This document shows, one piece after another, positions 33,405-42,465 of a DNA stretch of 63,978 nucleotides. The notes beneath the pieces were generated by a model that was given only the letters and a program-made list of their open reading frames with translations, was not told the DNA's origin and ran no database searches. The translations under genes and the position numbers were made by a program. This DNA is from Ardenticatenaceae bacterium. GTDB taxonomy: Bacteria; Chloroflexota; Anaerolineae; Promineifilales; Promineifilaceae. Numbering within the stretch: position 1 is the first letter of the stretch; each line of letters opens with the position of its first letter. The DNA lies in NCBI GenBank assembly GCA_030065875.1, contig JASJCR010000042.1:1-63978 (forward strand). The letters run 5' to 3'.

Positions 33405-35651
33405 ATGAAAAAACAGATTGATCGATATCAATTGATCAGAGAGATCGCCCATGGTGGTATGGCGACCGTCTTTCTGGCGGATGATCCTCACATGAATCGG
33501 GAGGTAGCCCTCAAGGTGCTGCCGGTCGAGTATTCCCAACAAAGAAATTTCCGAGATCGCTTTAACCAGGAAGCGAAAACCATTACCTCTCTTGAACATC
33601 CGGCAATCGTGCCGGTTTATGATTTTGGAGAATCAGATGGTGTTCCTTACCTGGTGATGCGCTATATGTCCGGGGGATCACTGGCTCAGCGCATCAAATA
33701 TGGTCCGTTATCGCTCCCCCAGGCCACTAAAATCTTGCTTCGCATCGCCTCGGCTCTCGATTTTATCCATCAACAAGGGATTGTTCATCGCGATCTAAAA
33801 CCGGGCAACATCTTATTCGACAACAATGCCAATGGGTACCTGGCTGATTTTGGGGTGGCCAAATTGCTGGATAACACCATGACCATGACGGCCGTGGGGT
33901 TGATGGGCACACCGGCCTACATGAGCCCGGAGCAAATTCAATCGCTCGAAGAAATTGACGGCCGCAGCGATATTTACGCCCTGGGGGTCATCCTCTACGA
34001 GATGCTCACCGGTCGCCATCCCTTTAAAGCGGACACCCCATTTGGTCTGGCGTATGCGCACGTCAATTATCCCATCCCCGATTTGAGCGATACGGAAATT
34101 CCGATGCGCAAGCAAATCGGCCGCATTATCAAACGCGCCATGGCCAAAAACCGGGACGAGCGTTTTCAAACGGCCGCTGAATTGGTCGATGCGCTGCTTT
34201 CTCTTATTTCCGAGAAGGAGCGCACCGCCCACGGGCTTCCTCAACCAGCCACTTCTTCATTGATGTCGATGCCCTGGGTTGAGCCGCTTACTAAATACGG
34301 GCTTCCCGCGGCCGGTGTCGTGGGAATCCTGGTCGTGGGGTTCTTTTTGTATGGGCAATTTGCCAACAATTCTGACACATCCCTGTCTAACGGGCCGGGT
34401 GGGCAGGCCGCAGAAGACCCCATCTCGATCGCCGACAATTCTTCTGGTGAGGCTCAAAACGCAGATGATTCCGTAGCGTTGATTGCCGATCGACTGCAAA
34501 TTGGCACGCTGTTGCAAGGTTCCGATCCAAATCCGGTTGCCGTTTTTGCCGATGAGGTGATTTTTGCTGACGATCAGGTTGAAATTCAAATTGATCATCG
34601 CAACGATTTATTAGAAGATGCAAACCTCTATGCGTTCCCCGGGAGTGAAGTTGAATTCAATTATGTCGATCGACGGATTGAATTTGAGCTTTTTGCCGGC
34701 AGCGATATGTTTTTTGAAACCGGCTCCTTTGTTGATGGGGCCAGGGTTGAACTCGAAGGAACGGAGCTGCTTTTTTCGGTCACCGGTTCCTGTATGGCCG
34801 TTGATTACAGCGTGCCGGAAACCGTTTCGCTGGCTTGTTTTGAAGGAACCTGCTTCTATCGCCAGGGACGTGATGCCCCTGAGCTGCTGGCTGAAGGGCA
34901 ATTGGCCACTTTCGACACCAGTGATGCGGCCGCCCCTCCAGCAATCTCAATTCTTCCAGCTCCGCTGGCCTCTCGCTATCAAACTTTGTTAAATCAATCG
35001 GCCAACGGTCGAGAAGACGCCCAAAAATGCGGCGCTGACGCTATCCTGGTCGATTCAGATCCGATTAGCGATCCGGCCGCAACAGCAACCGACGCATCTC
35101 AACTAGCAGATGACGGCCTGGATGATGAATCCACGTCTGAACCATCAGGCAGCGATATAATCGCCTCCCCTGTGGCCGGACCAACCCGACCAGGGCAGGC
35201 ACCGCCATCACGTACGCCTGTGCCAACAGCCGTCTCTGGAGGTGGTTCAACCACCACCCAGCCCGGAAATGGCGGCTCAAGCGGCACATCCGGTAATCCT
35301 TCTGGCCCGTCACCTAGCAACACACCGAGACCACCTGCCAACACGCCGGTTCCCAACCCATCCAATACGGCCGTTCCTCAGGCGACCAGTACACCCAGAC
35401 CACAAGCCACAAACACCTCGGTACCGCCGACCAATACGCCGCTGCCACCACCAACCAATACGCCAGTGCCGCCGCCAACCAATACCCCGGTACCACCGCC
35501 AACCAATACCCCGCTGCCGCCGCCAACCAACACACCCATGCCGAAGCCAACCAATACACCAAAGCCAAAACCAACGGAACCGTTACCAACAATTGTCCCC
35601 TTTCCAACCCCCAGTTGCAGCCCGCCTGAAATCGACTGCGCCATACCCTAG
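33405..35651 (+). CDS. Receptor-type serine/threonine protein kinase with FecR-like and TNTP-repeat ectodomain
   Basis: The protein has 748 residues. The kinase domain (about 6-270) has EVALKVLP (ATP lysine), IVHRDLKPGNILF (catalytic loop), ADFGVAKLL (DFG) and GTPAYMSPEQ. A membrane helix lies at about 293-313. The ectodomain first resembles FecR-like beta repeats (about 360-530), with paired cysteines in SLACFEGTCFY. It then has a Pro/Thr tail with repeated PPPTNTP units (about 655-715) and ends in a Cys-containing segment. PknB-like signalling in response to an external cue is likely. A bidirectional terminator follows. Confidence 0.92.
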   Translation: MKKQIDRYQLIREIAHGGMATVFLADDPHMNREVALKVLPVEYSQQRNFRDRFNQEAKTITSLEHPAIVPVYDFGESDGVPYLVMRYMSGGSLAQRIKYGPLSLPQATKILLRIASALDFIHQQGIVHRDLKPGNILFDNNANGYLADFGVAKLLDNTMTMTAVGLMGTPAYMSPEQIQSLEEIDGRSDIYALGVILYEMLTGRHPFKADTPFGLAYAHVNYPIPDLSDTEIPMRKQIGRIIKRAMAKNRDERFQTAAELVDALLSLISEKERTAHGLPQPATSSLMSMPWVEPLTKYGLPAAGVVGILVVGFFLYGQFANNSDTSLSNGPGGQAAEDPISIADNSSGEAQNADDSVALIADRLQIGTLLQGSDPNPVAVFADEVIFADDQVEIQIDHRNDLLEDANLYAFPGSEVEFNYVDRRIEFELFAGSDMFFETGSFVDGARVELEGTELLFSVTGSCMAVDYSVPETVSLACFEGTCFYRQGRDAPELLAEGQLATFDTSDAAAPPAISILPAPLASRYQTLLNQSANGREDAQKCGADAILVDSDPISDPAATATDASQLADDGLDDESTSEPSGSDIIASPVAGPTRPGQAPPSRTPVPTAVSGGGSTTTQPGNGGSSGTSGNPSGPSPSNTPRPPANTPVPNPSNTAVPQATSTPRPQATNTSVPPTNTPLPPPTNTPVPPPTNTPVPPPTNTPLPPPTNTPMPKPTNTPKPKPTEPLPTIVPFPTPSCSPPEIDCAIP
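35430..35580 (+). repeat. Low-complexity PPPTNTP-coding repeat
   Basis: About seven near-identical units of roughly 21 bp encode (L/V)PPPTNTP. They form a rigid Pro/Thr stalk in the kinase ectodomain. Such TNTP tails are frequent in Chloroflexota surface proteins. Confidence 0.8.
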
Positions 35652-35674
35652 CAGCGCAAAACACCCAAATAAAA

Positions 35675-35702
35675 AAGAGAAAGGGGTTTGTCCCTTTCTC
35701 TT
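35675..35702. terminator. Bidirectional terminator between kinase and lipoprotein genes
   Basis: AAGAGAAAGGG pairs with CCCTTTCTCTT over 11 bp around GTTTGT. A-run before and T-rich sequence after allow use by both converging transcripts. Confidence 0.8.
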
Positions 35703-35725
35703 CTCTTTTCTCTCTTCTTATTTTA

Positions 35726-36400
35726 TTAAGGGTGCGTCACCACCACATTGTCAAACGCGACCCGCAGGCCGCCCTGATTAAATGTACCCGCGGCCAGGGC
35801 GATGCGCCCTCCAGCATATGAAGAGTCAACAATTGAGGTTAAAGGTTGATCGTTGATATAAAAGGAAAGCTGGGGGCCAATCGCTTCAACCCGCAGCTGA
35901 TTGGTTTGATTTAATCCCCTAAGCAGCAGGGTCGACTCGGGCCAATCTTCCGACAGCCTTTCCCAGCCATCCTCTCCAATCCGTTTCTCCAAAATATAAA
36001 GTCCATTCCCGGTGATGGAAAAGCGATAAAATGCCGCGTCTCCCTGCATGCGAAATAAAATCCCAAAACTGCTGTTGAGGCTGCCTTCAGTTTGAGTGAT
36101 GTCTACATCGAGGACAAAATCCCCAAACGCGGGTTCCTGCAGGGTGACATACTGTACCGTACCCGGCTGGTCCAATTCAATAACCATCGCTTCATTGGCG
36201 ACCAACGATTGACCCTGTGAATCAGATTCGGTTAACCAATTGCCGGTCTCGCCGGTGCGAAAATACTCTTCAAAGATAATTTGCCCCTGAATCGACCGAT
36301 TGCCCATTAACGTACAGCCGGCCGTCGTCAACACAATAAACGATAACGTTAACAGCCAGCGGTTTGTGCCTTTGCCGCCAAATAACATATTACTATCCAT
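35726..36400 (-). CDS. Lipoprotein with LamG-like (jellyroll) domain, paralogue of the next gene
   Basis: The protein has 224 residues. A hydrophobic signal with lipobox LTTAGC (about residue 30) predicts a lipid-anchored surface protein. The mature part resembles concanavalin/LamG-like domains: a DFVLDVDITQTEGSLNSSFG strand pair and FYRFSITGNGLYILEKR, ending RIALAAGTFNQGGLRVAFDN. The adjoining gene encodes a paralogue with the same layout. Such domains bind glycans in some proteins; here that is only inference. The start may be M1 or M5. Confidence 0.78.
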   Translation of the reverse strand: MDSNMLFGGKGTNRWLLTLSFIVLTTAGCTLMGNRSIQGQIIFEEYFRTGETGNWLTESDSQGQSLVANEAMVIELDQPGTVQYVTLQEPAFGDFVLDVDITQTEGSLNSSFGILFRMQGDAAFYRFSITGNGLYILEKRIGEDGWERLSEDWPESTLLLRGLNQTNQLRVEAIGPQLSFYINDQPLTSIVDSSYAGGRIALAAGTFNQGGLRVAFDNVVVTHP

Positions 36401-36409
36401 ACAGATGAT

Positions 36410-37069
36410 TTACGGGGCGGAAACCCGCAGTCGGTCAAACTGAATGATTGAATTTCCTTGTTGGAAGGTCGTTACTCCTAAACCAACGTCGCCAGTGACA
36501 AAGGTGGGGTCGGTCACCGTAGCCAGCAAAATTCCGTTAACGGTTAAACTCAACTCATTGGCCACACACGACGCCCGTATCTCATTAATTCCGGTTCCCT
36601 GGTTAATGACGTCGGAATAAACAAAGGTGCCTTCACCGGTTAAATATTGAATCGCTTCAAATCCGGTTTGGAATTTGCCGATGGCATAATACCCATCACC
36701 ACTAACCAGAAACATGTAAAAGTTTTCTGGACTCTGATAACGACAAATGGCCCCAAATGCGTTGTCATCCGGACCGCTAATCTGGCGCGCCTGAACGGAA
36801 ATGACCGAATCTGAGAAGTTTTTCCCAGGGTTGCTCCACCAAAATTGACCTTTTTCGCGACTGGTTATCTGCAAATACCCATTTTCAACCTGGGCCGATC
36901 CGCCCTGTTCTTCATACTCCACCCAACCGCAGTTGCGTTCCCCACTGAAGTCATCTTCAAAAAGAAACCCGTTGCCTTCGCACCCTTCAGGCTCAGGTGG
37001 CCCAAACATGGAGCAGCCGGCCAAAAACAACAGCGTTGATGTCAAAAGTAGCAAAAATGACCGCTTCAT
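36410..37069 (-). CDS. Lipoprotein with LamG-like (jellyroll) domain
   Basis: The protein has 219 residues. The signal MKRSFLLLLTSTLLFLAGC has a clear lipobox. The mature region begins with EGCEGNGFLFEDDFSGERNCGW, then has AFGAICRYQSPENFYMFLVS and GDVGLGVTTFQQGNSIIQFD. It is about as long as the next protein and matches it in these landmarks, so the two arose by duplication. Its ATG overlaps the stop of the small membrane protein gene (ATGA). Surface-exposed binding is likely; the ligand is unknown. Confidence 0.78.
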   Translation of the reverse strand: MKRSFLLLLTSTLLFLAGCSMFGPPEPEGCEGNGFLFEDDFSGERNCGWVEYEEQGGSAQVENGYLQITSREKGQFWWSNPGKNFSDSVISVQARQISGPDDNAFGAICRYQSPENFYMFLVSGDGYYAIGKFQTGFEAIQYLTGEGTFVYSDVINQGTGINEIRASCVANELSLTVNGILLATVTDPTFVTGDVGLGVTTFQQGNSIIQFDRLRVSAP

Positions 37070-37254
37070 GCGTCTCGATCCTCTTTTTTGTAGGTGTTAT
37101 TTCCCTCGTCTTCCTGCTGATCAATCATCGATTGAAGAGTATCAAGTTCCTCTTCTAAAATGCGCTGTCGGCCGGAAATCACCATATAGTAGGCGACGAG
37201 TCCAATCCAGGCCACCGTAATCAGCAGCGATATCAACAAATAGTTCTCAAACAT
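37066..37254 (-). CDS. Small membrane protein, CcmD-like
   Basis: The protein has 62 residues. One N-terminal helix (about 5-27, LLISLLITVAWIGLVAYYMV) is followed by a basic-then-acidic coiled segment, SGRQRILEEELDTLQSMIDQ. This layout resembles CcmD, a small subunit of the cytochrome c haem exporter. However, no ccmABC gene is nearby, and it overlaps a lipoprotein gene by 4 bp, so a different role is quite possible. Confidence 0.55.
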   Translation of the reverse strand: MFENYLLISLLITVAWIGLVAYYMVISGRQRILEEELDTLQSMIDQQEDEGNNTYKKEDRDA

Positions 37255-37627
37255 GCCTCACTCCATCATCGATTTTAAACCGTGATAAACCGATGTTAGA
37301 TTATTTAATCCTGCTAGTTTACCCTAAAATGAAAGGGGATCGGTAACTATTTTTCCAGACTCGTTTGGGGCAAAGTGATCGAAGGGTGAAAAGATCACCA
37401 AGATGGGTATCGAAATATAGTCAGGCCAAGAGGGAGTGCAAATCTTTATCGAGTTTGACAAATAAACACCCATTCAGCAGCGTCATTTCCGCGAAAGTGG
37501 GAATCCATTGGATGGCCACCGGTGGATCCCCGCCGTACTTTACCCCCGGGAAGACGAGAGGCAGGATGAAAGGCTTTTTTTGGAAGATGGTTCATACCCA
37601 CATTAAATTGAGAATCCTCAAAAAAGA
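37255..37627. other. 373-bp intergenic region containing a dispersed repeat
   Basis: No gene was found. The central 37451-37600 is the second copy of the palindrome-rich element. The rest (37255-37450) is unique sequence without clear promoters or hairpins. Confidence 0.5.
37451..37600. repeat. Dispersed palindrome-rich element, copy B (MITE-like)
   Basis: It matches 24911-25058 in the same orientation: CAGCAG(C/T)GTCATT, GGGAATCCATT, CCACCGGTGGATCCCCGCC, TTTACCCCCG and GGCAGGATGA..AGGC, then TGGAAGATG. The first palindrome has decayed here (TTCCGCGAAAGTGGGAA), so copy A is closer to the original. It lies between genes, 28 bp from the second kinase gene. Confidence 0.75.
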
Positions 37628-39334
37628 TTATTGATCGGGAAGATCAAGGCAGGTCTCGGTGCTTGGGATAATGGTGTGATCGGGATTGGCAACAATGACG
37701 CAAATTTGGGTGGCTTCGGCCGGGCGATCGGCCACCACAAATCCCTCAAACGGCTGATCAACCTGATGAACCTGCCACGGTCCACCCCCAGGAATACCCG
37801 ATTCCTCTGCAGGAACCGTATCATAGTAGAAGTGCACGTGAAAGTCGCGAATCTGAGGAGTAAAACCGCTGGTCTCAAAAACCACCTGGTAATGTAATCC
37901 CTCCTCCGAGGCGCTGTCATCTTCCCCACCGTAATTAGAAGAGTCATACGATCCTTCCATCTCCGGCACGTCGAGCATGTCATCAGCGGAAATCAAATTA
38001 ATGGCGGTAATCGCTACCTGCTGTGGGGCCGGGTCCTGCGCGGCCGCCTCACAGGCAAAGGGATCGTCCCCATCAATTAACCCATCATCATCTACGTCGG
38101 GATTGAGAGGGTTCAGACAGTCAACCGCCAGCTCAGCCTTATCTGGAAAACCATCCTCATCGGTATCGGCCATTTCAGGGTCAGTCCCCAATTGATACTC
38201 TTGAAAAGCGGTCAGGCCATCGCCATCCTCATCGGAACCCGGGTTGAGTAAAGCTGCCAATGCTTCTGGTCCCAACAGGAAGCTGGACACCAGAATGGCC
38301 AAGAGGGCAACCAGGGGGATAATTGCCCACCGTTTGAAGCGAGGTTTGGGCTGCGGTTCCAAAACCTTTGTGGGGATATCGTGTTTCGACGTGGCCTGGC
38401 TGGCTGGAGATTCAGGATGAGGAGCGGTATGAGTATCCAGGTCGGGAGGAGAAAAAAACCGCGTGGGTTCCAAAACGGCACCAGGATTTTCTATTTCAAT
38501 TTGTTCCAGCGCTTCAGCAAAATCAATCGCTCGAGAAAAGCGCTCGTTTGGCTCCTTGGCCAGCGCTTTTTCTACGGCAGCAATTAATTCGGGGTGGAGG
38601 TTTGGGTCAAATTCGCGCAAATCAGGGGGAGGCTCCGTTAAATGTTTTTGCATGGCGGCGATATTGCTTTCAGCCTCAAACGGCCGGCGGCCGGTTAGCA
38701 GCTCAAACATCAAAACCCCCAACGCATAAATGTCCACCCGATGATCGATCTTCTCCCCCTTGATTTGCTCGGGAGCCATATACGAGACGGTTCCGATTAC
38801 CATCCCGGTAATCGTTTTCTGTGAAGCGCGGACCATTTTGGCGATCCCAAAGTCCATCAATACCGGCGTTCCCGACGGCCGAATCATGATGTTGGCCGGT
38901 TTTAAATCGCGGTGGATTATGCCTTCCTGATGAGCATAATCAACCGCCCGGCAAACGCTGGCAATAAGGGAAACCGTCTGAGCCAGTGTCATTTTCTCAT
39001 GTCGCTCGGCTAACTCAGCCCGATATGACTCCAGGGTCCACCCCTCAATAAACTCCATCACCATGTACCAGATATCATCATGATGATTAAAGTCGTACAC
39101 CTGCACAATACCGGCATGACGCAAACGGGCAACGGCGGTGGCTTCATCCTCAAATCGGCGCTGAAATTCAGCGTCATCAGCCAAATGAGAATGTATCATC
39201 TTGACGGCAACCGGCCGGCGCAATCTTAAGTCGGTGGCTAAATAAACCGCTGACATACCGCCCTGACCAACTCGGCGCTCAAGACGATACCGCTCCCCTA
39301 ATTCAAATCCAATCCAGTCTGGTTTAACCCTCAT
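37628..39334 (-). CDS. Receptor-type serine/threonine kinase with thrombospondin-3-like calcium repeats
   Basis: The protein has 568 residues. The kinase domain (about 12-275) has VAVKMIHSH, IIHRDLKPANIMI, MDFGIAKMV and GTVSYMAPEQ. A membrane helix lies at about 338-360. The outside part begins with Asp-rich calcium-type repeats (DEDGDGLTAFQEYQLGTDP, DTDEDGFPDKAEL, DVDDDGLIDGDDP) like thrombospondin type 3 repeats. It ends in a beta domain of about 130 residues. Calcium or cell-surface sensing is therefore suggested. Confidence 0.9.
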   Translation of the reverse strand: MRVKPDWIGFELGERYRLERRVGQGGMSAVYLATDLRLRRPVAVKMIHSHLADDAEFQRRFEDEATAVARLRHAGIVQVYDFNHHDDIWYMVMEFIEGWTLESYRAELAERHEKMTLAQTVSLIASVCRAVDYAHQEGIIHRDLKPANIMIRPSGTPVLMDFGIAKMVRASQKTITGMVIGTVSYMAPEQIKGEKIDHRVDIYALGVLMFELLTGRRPFEAESNIAAMQKHLTEPPPDLREFDPNLHPELIAAVEKALAKEPNERFSRAIDFAEALEQIEIENPGAVLEPTRFFSPPDLDTHTAPHPESPASQATSKHDIPTKVLEPQPKPRFKRWAIIPLVALLAILVSSFLLGPEALAALLNPGSDEDGDGLTAFQEYQLGTDPEMADTDEDGFPDKAELAVDCLNPLNPDVDDDGLIDGDDPFACEAAAQDPAPQQVAITAINLISADDMLDVPEMEGSYDSSNYGGEDDSASEEGLHYQVVFETSGFTPQIRDFHVHFYYDTVPAEESGIPGGGPWQVHQVDQPFEGFVVADRPAEATQICVIVANPDHTIIPSTETCLDLPDQ

Positions 39335-39564
39335 AGATTTACTTACCCAATGAGTATTTGTGCTGAGACATTATTATAAACTTTACCAAACTATTTGATA
39401 GTGAAAAACGCGAAATTCTTACCGATTTACATCTTTGTTTATAAAAGCCACCAGTGACACATATCTAATATACGCAAAAAGTGGTGATTAACATCTACAA
39501 TATCGAATTTTAGGTTAAAATATGAGTGATTATTAACCGATCGTCAATAAAGGGGAAATCCAAA
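39335..39564. other. AT-rich spacer before ppk
   Basis: The region between the divergent kinase and polyphosphate kinase genes has no coding sequence apart from a possible extension of ppk from GTG 39526. It is AT-rich and should hold both promoters. No exact -35/-10 pair and no clear Pho box could be made out. Confidence 0.35.
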
Positions 39565-41670
39565 GTGCCCGCCAATAAAAAATTTGATAATCCCAGCTAC
39601 TACATCAATCGTGAGTTAAGCACAATTGAGTTTAACCGGCGCGTGCTGCAAGAAGCGTATCTTGAATCACATCCGCTGCTTGAACGGGTCAAATTCCTGG
39701 CCATTTATAGCAATAACATGGATGAGTTTTTTATGGTTCGGGTTTCAGGTATCAAACAGCAGGTTTTGCTGGGGGTAACCGATACCGCAGCGGATGGCCT
39801 AACCCCTCGGGAACAGCTTGTGGCCATCCACCGCATCGTGACCGATCTTTATCAGAAGCAGATGAACCTCTGGAAGGATGAAATTCAACCCAAATTAGCC
39901 AGCAAAGGGATCAAAATCCTGGCTTACGATTCAATTTCAGCCAAACAGCAGAAAAAAGTTTCGGAATATTTTGAACGGGAAATCTTTCCGGTCTTGACGC
40001 CCCTGGCCTTTGATCCGGGCCATCCGTTTCCTCATATTTCAAATTTAAGCTTAAATCTGGCGGTCGTGATCCGCAATCCCCATGATGGAGAAACCCATTT
40101 TGCCAGAGTCAAGGTGCCAAACAGCCTGCCGCGTCTCATTCCCTTAAATCCGCTGGACCCCGATGATTTGCTGCAGCCCAGCACAACCCAAAAATTTGTC
40201 TGGCTGGAAGAAGTGATGACCGCCAACCTGCAGCGTCTCTTTCCAGGGATGGAAATCGTTGAGTCCCATCCGTTTCGGGTGACCCGCAATACTGACCTCG
40301 CTCTGCAGGAAGATGAAGCTGATGATTTACTGCTTACCATGGAAGAAAATTTGCGCCAGCGTCATTTTGGGTTTGTGGTTCGCCTGGAAGTTTCAGAGAC
40401 GGTTCCTGATTGGATTAGAGATATATTGCTCATTAATCTGGAGGTTAACCCGTATGATGTGTATCAAGTTGACGGGCCTCTGGGATTGAGCAGCTTATTT
40501 CAGCTCAGCAGCCTGGATCGGCCGGGGTTAAAAGACCCGCTGCTCAATCCCGTTTTGCCGCCTCCCCTCAAAACCGGGGAAAATATTTTTACGATTTTGC
40601 AGCGCCAGAATATTTTGCTCCATCATCCCTTTGATAGTTTTGGACCGGTCGTTGATTTTGTGCGCGCGGCCGCTCATGACCCGGACGTTCTGGCCATCAA
40701 ACAGACGCTTTATCGGGTAGGGCCAAAGCCCCCTATTGTTAGAGCCTTGATCGCCGCCCGTGAAAACGGCAAGCAGGTGACCGTTTTGGTGGAGCTCAAA
40801 GCCCGCTTTGACGAGGAGAGCAATATCGAATGGGCCAGAGCGCTGGAAAATGCCGGGGTGCACGTCGTTTATGGATTAATCGGCCTCAAAACCCACGCCA
40901 AAGTGTGCCTGGTTGTCCGTCGGGAACGGGAAGGGTTACGACGCTATGTTCATATGGCCACAGGCAACTACAACTCGGCTACCGCCCGCATTTACACCGA
41001 CCTGGGGTACATGACCGCCGATCAGGAACTCGGGGCGGATATGTCGGATCTGTTTAATTATTTGACCGGCTATTCGCGGCAGGAAAAATTTCGCAAATGT
41101 TTGGTTGCCCCGGTCAACCTGCGCTCCGATATGGTTAAGCACATTGAGAAAGAGGCCAAGCTCGGTTCAAAAGGCAAAATTATTTTTAAGATCAACCACC
41201 TCGTCGATCCAGCCATCATCAGAGCGCTTTTTAAGGCCTCTCAAGCGGGTGTTCAAATTGAGTTAATGATTCGCGGCATTTGCAGCTTGCGGCCTGGGCT
41301 GGAGGGGATCAGCGACAATATACGCGTCATGAGTACCGTCGGCCGGTTTTTGGAGCACACGCGCATTTATTACTTCCAAAACGACGGGGAACCGATCATG
41401 TATCTGGGCAGCGCTGATATGATGCAGCGCAACCTCAGCAGTCGCGTGGAAACCGTGTTTCCAATTGAAGATCCGGTGATCCTGCAGGAGATTAAGGAGA
41501 ATATCCTGGACGTCTATCTCCAAGATACAAAAAAGAGCTATGTGCTCCAGGCGGATGGCCAATATATACCCGTTGCCAACACGTTACCCGAAAAAGAGAA
41601 ATTGTTTGGGGCCCAGGATTGGCTCCAGCACGATCGGGAAACGCTGATCATGCCGGTAGGCATTGGCTAA
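39565..41670 (+). CDS. ppk: Polyphosphate kinase 1
   Basis: The protein has 701 residues from GTG 39565, which has AAAGGGG upstream; a GTG at 39526 is an alternative with a weaker site. It makes polyphosphate from ATP, reversibly. It begins with SYYINRELSTIEFNRRVLQE. The phospholipase-D-like catalytic part has YVHMATGNYNSATARIYTD with the autophosphorylated histidine, and HTRIYYFQND with the second histidine. The length is standard. The TrmH-type gene follows 6 bp later. Confidence 0.95.
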   Translation: MPANKKFDNPSYYINRELSTIEFNRRVLQEAYLESHPLLERVKFLAIYSNNMDEFFMVRVSGIKQQVLLGVTDTAADGLTPREQLVAIHRIVTDLYQKQMNLWKDEIQPKLASKGIKILAYDSISAKQQKKVSEYFEREIFPVLTPLAFDPGHPFPHISNLSLNLAVVIRNPHDGETHFARVKVPNSLPRLIPLNPLDPDDLLQPSTTQKFVWLEEVMTANLQRLFPGMEIVESHPFRVTRNTDLALQEDEADDLLLTMEENLRQRHFGFVVRLEVSETVPDWIRDILLINLEVNPYDVYQVDGPLGLSSLFQLSSLDRPGLKDPLLNPVLPPPLKTGENIFTILQRQNILLHHPFDSFGPVVDFVRAAAHDPDVLAIKQTLYRVGPKPPIVRALIAARENGKQVTVLVELKARFDEESNIEWARALENAGVHVVYGLIGLKTHAKVCLVVRREREGLRRYVHMATGNYNSATARIYTDLGYMTADQELGADMSDLFNYLTGYSRQEKFRKCLVAPVNLRSDMVKHIEKEAKLGSKGKIIFKINHLVDPAIIRALFKASQAGVQIELMIRGICSLRPGLEGISDNIRVMSTVGRFLEHTRIYYFQNDGEPIMYLGSADMMQRNLSSRVETVFPIEDPVILQEIKENILDVYLQDTKKSYVLQADGQYIPVANTLPEKEKLFGAQDWLQHDRETLIMPVGIG

Positions 41671-41676
41671 GATCGG

Positions 41677-42459
41677 ATGGATCAAACGATCACCAGTGCG
41701 TCAAATCCAAAACTGAAGCGGGTGCGGCGGCTGCTGCGCGACGGCCGCTTTCGAAAGCGAGAAAAGCAGTTTGTGGTGGAGGGGAGCCGCTGGATCAGCG
41801 AAATGGTTCAGCAGGGTATCGCCCCGCATTTGTGGCTGGCAACCCCCACCTGGGCCGATCAAAACAGACAGCTGATTAAAGAATTATCCCGGCTGGTTCC
41901 CCCACCTATCCCGGTTGAAGAAAACCTCATCCGTGAAACAACCGCCACGGAAAATCCTTCTGGTGTGGTGGCCGTCCTGCCACAGCCCGAACTTGCCTGG
42001 CCGGACCATCCTACCCTGCTTCTAATCCTCGACGGCCTGCGCGATCCAGGCAATGTCGGCACCCTGATCCGCTCGGCTGCGGCAGCCGGGGTCGAGGGGC
42101 TGCTCATTGCACCGGGCACGGTGGATCTGTTTAATCCCAAAGTGGTGCGCAGCAGTATGGGCGCGATTTTGCGCCTCCCTTATCGGCCGTTTGCCTGGCC
42201 CGACCTCCGCGAATTCCTGGGAGATTGTCAACCGGTTGCCGCTGACGCGGCCGGCACGCTTTTGTACACTCAATACAACTGGCGTCAACCAAACGCCTTA
42301 ATCATTGGTAATGAGGCTCACGGCATCACGCCAAACGCCCGGCAGGCGGCTGAACAGCTGCTGGCGATCCCCATGGTCAACGACACCGAATCCCTGAATG
42401 CCGCCGTGGCTGGAGCCATCTTGCTGTTTGAGGCGGTGCGTCAACGGACCACTCGCTAA
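41677..42459 (+). CDS. TrmH/SpoU family RNA 2'-O-methyltransferase
   Basis: The protein has 260 residues. A short N-terminal substrate-binding domain (KLKRVRRLLRDGRFRKREKQFVVEG) is followed by the SPOUT fold: LLILDGLRDPGNVGTLIRSA, NPKVVRSSMGAILRLP, ALIIGNEAHGIT and IPMVNDTESLNAAVAGAIL, all typical motifs. It methylates ribose in rRNA or tRNA; the exact nucleotide is unknown. It follows ppk closely and is probably cotranscribed. Confidence 0.93.
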   Translation: MDQTITSASNPKLKRVRRLLRDGRFRKREKQFVVEGSRWISEMVQQGIAPHLWLATPTWADQNRQLIKELSRLVPPPIPVEENLIRETTATENPSGVVAVLPQPELAWPDHPTLLLILDGLRDPGNVGTLIRSAAAAGVEGLLIAPGTVDLFNPKVVRSSMGAILRLPYRPFAWPDLREFLGDCQPVAADAAGTLLYTQYNWRQPNALIIGNEAHGITPNARQAAEQLLAIPMVNDTESLNAAVAGAILLFEAVRQRTTR

Positions 42460-42465
42460 CCGCGG

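Noticed and set aside
37066..37254. A cytochrome c maturation locus
   Set aside because: Only a CcmD-like small protein is seen; ccmA, ccmB, ccmC, ccmE and ccmF are absent.
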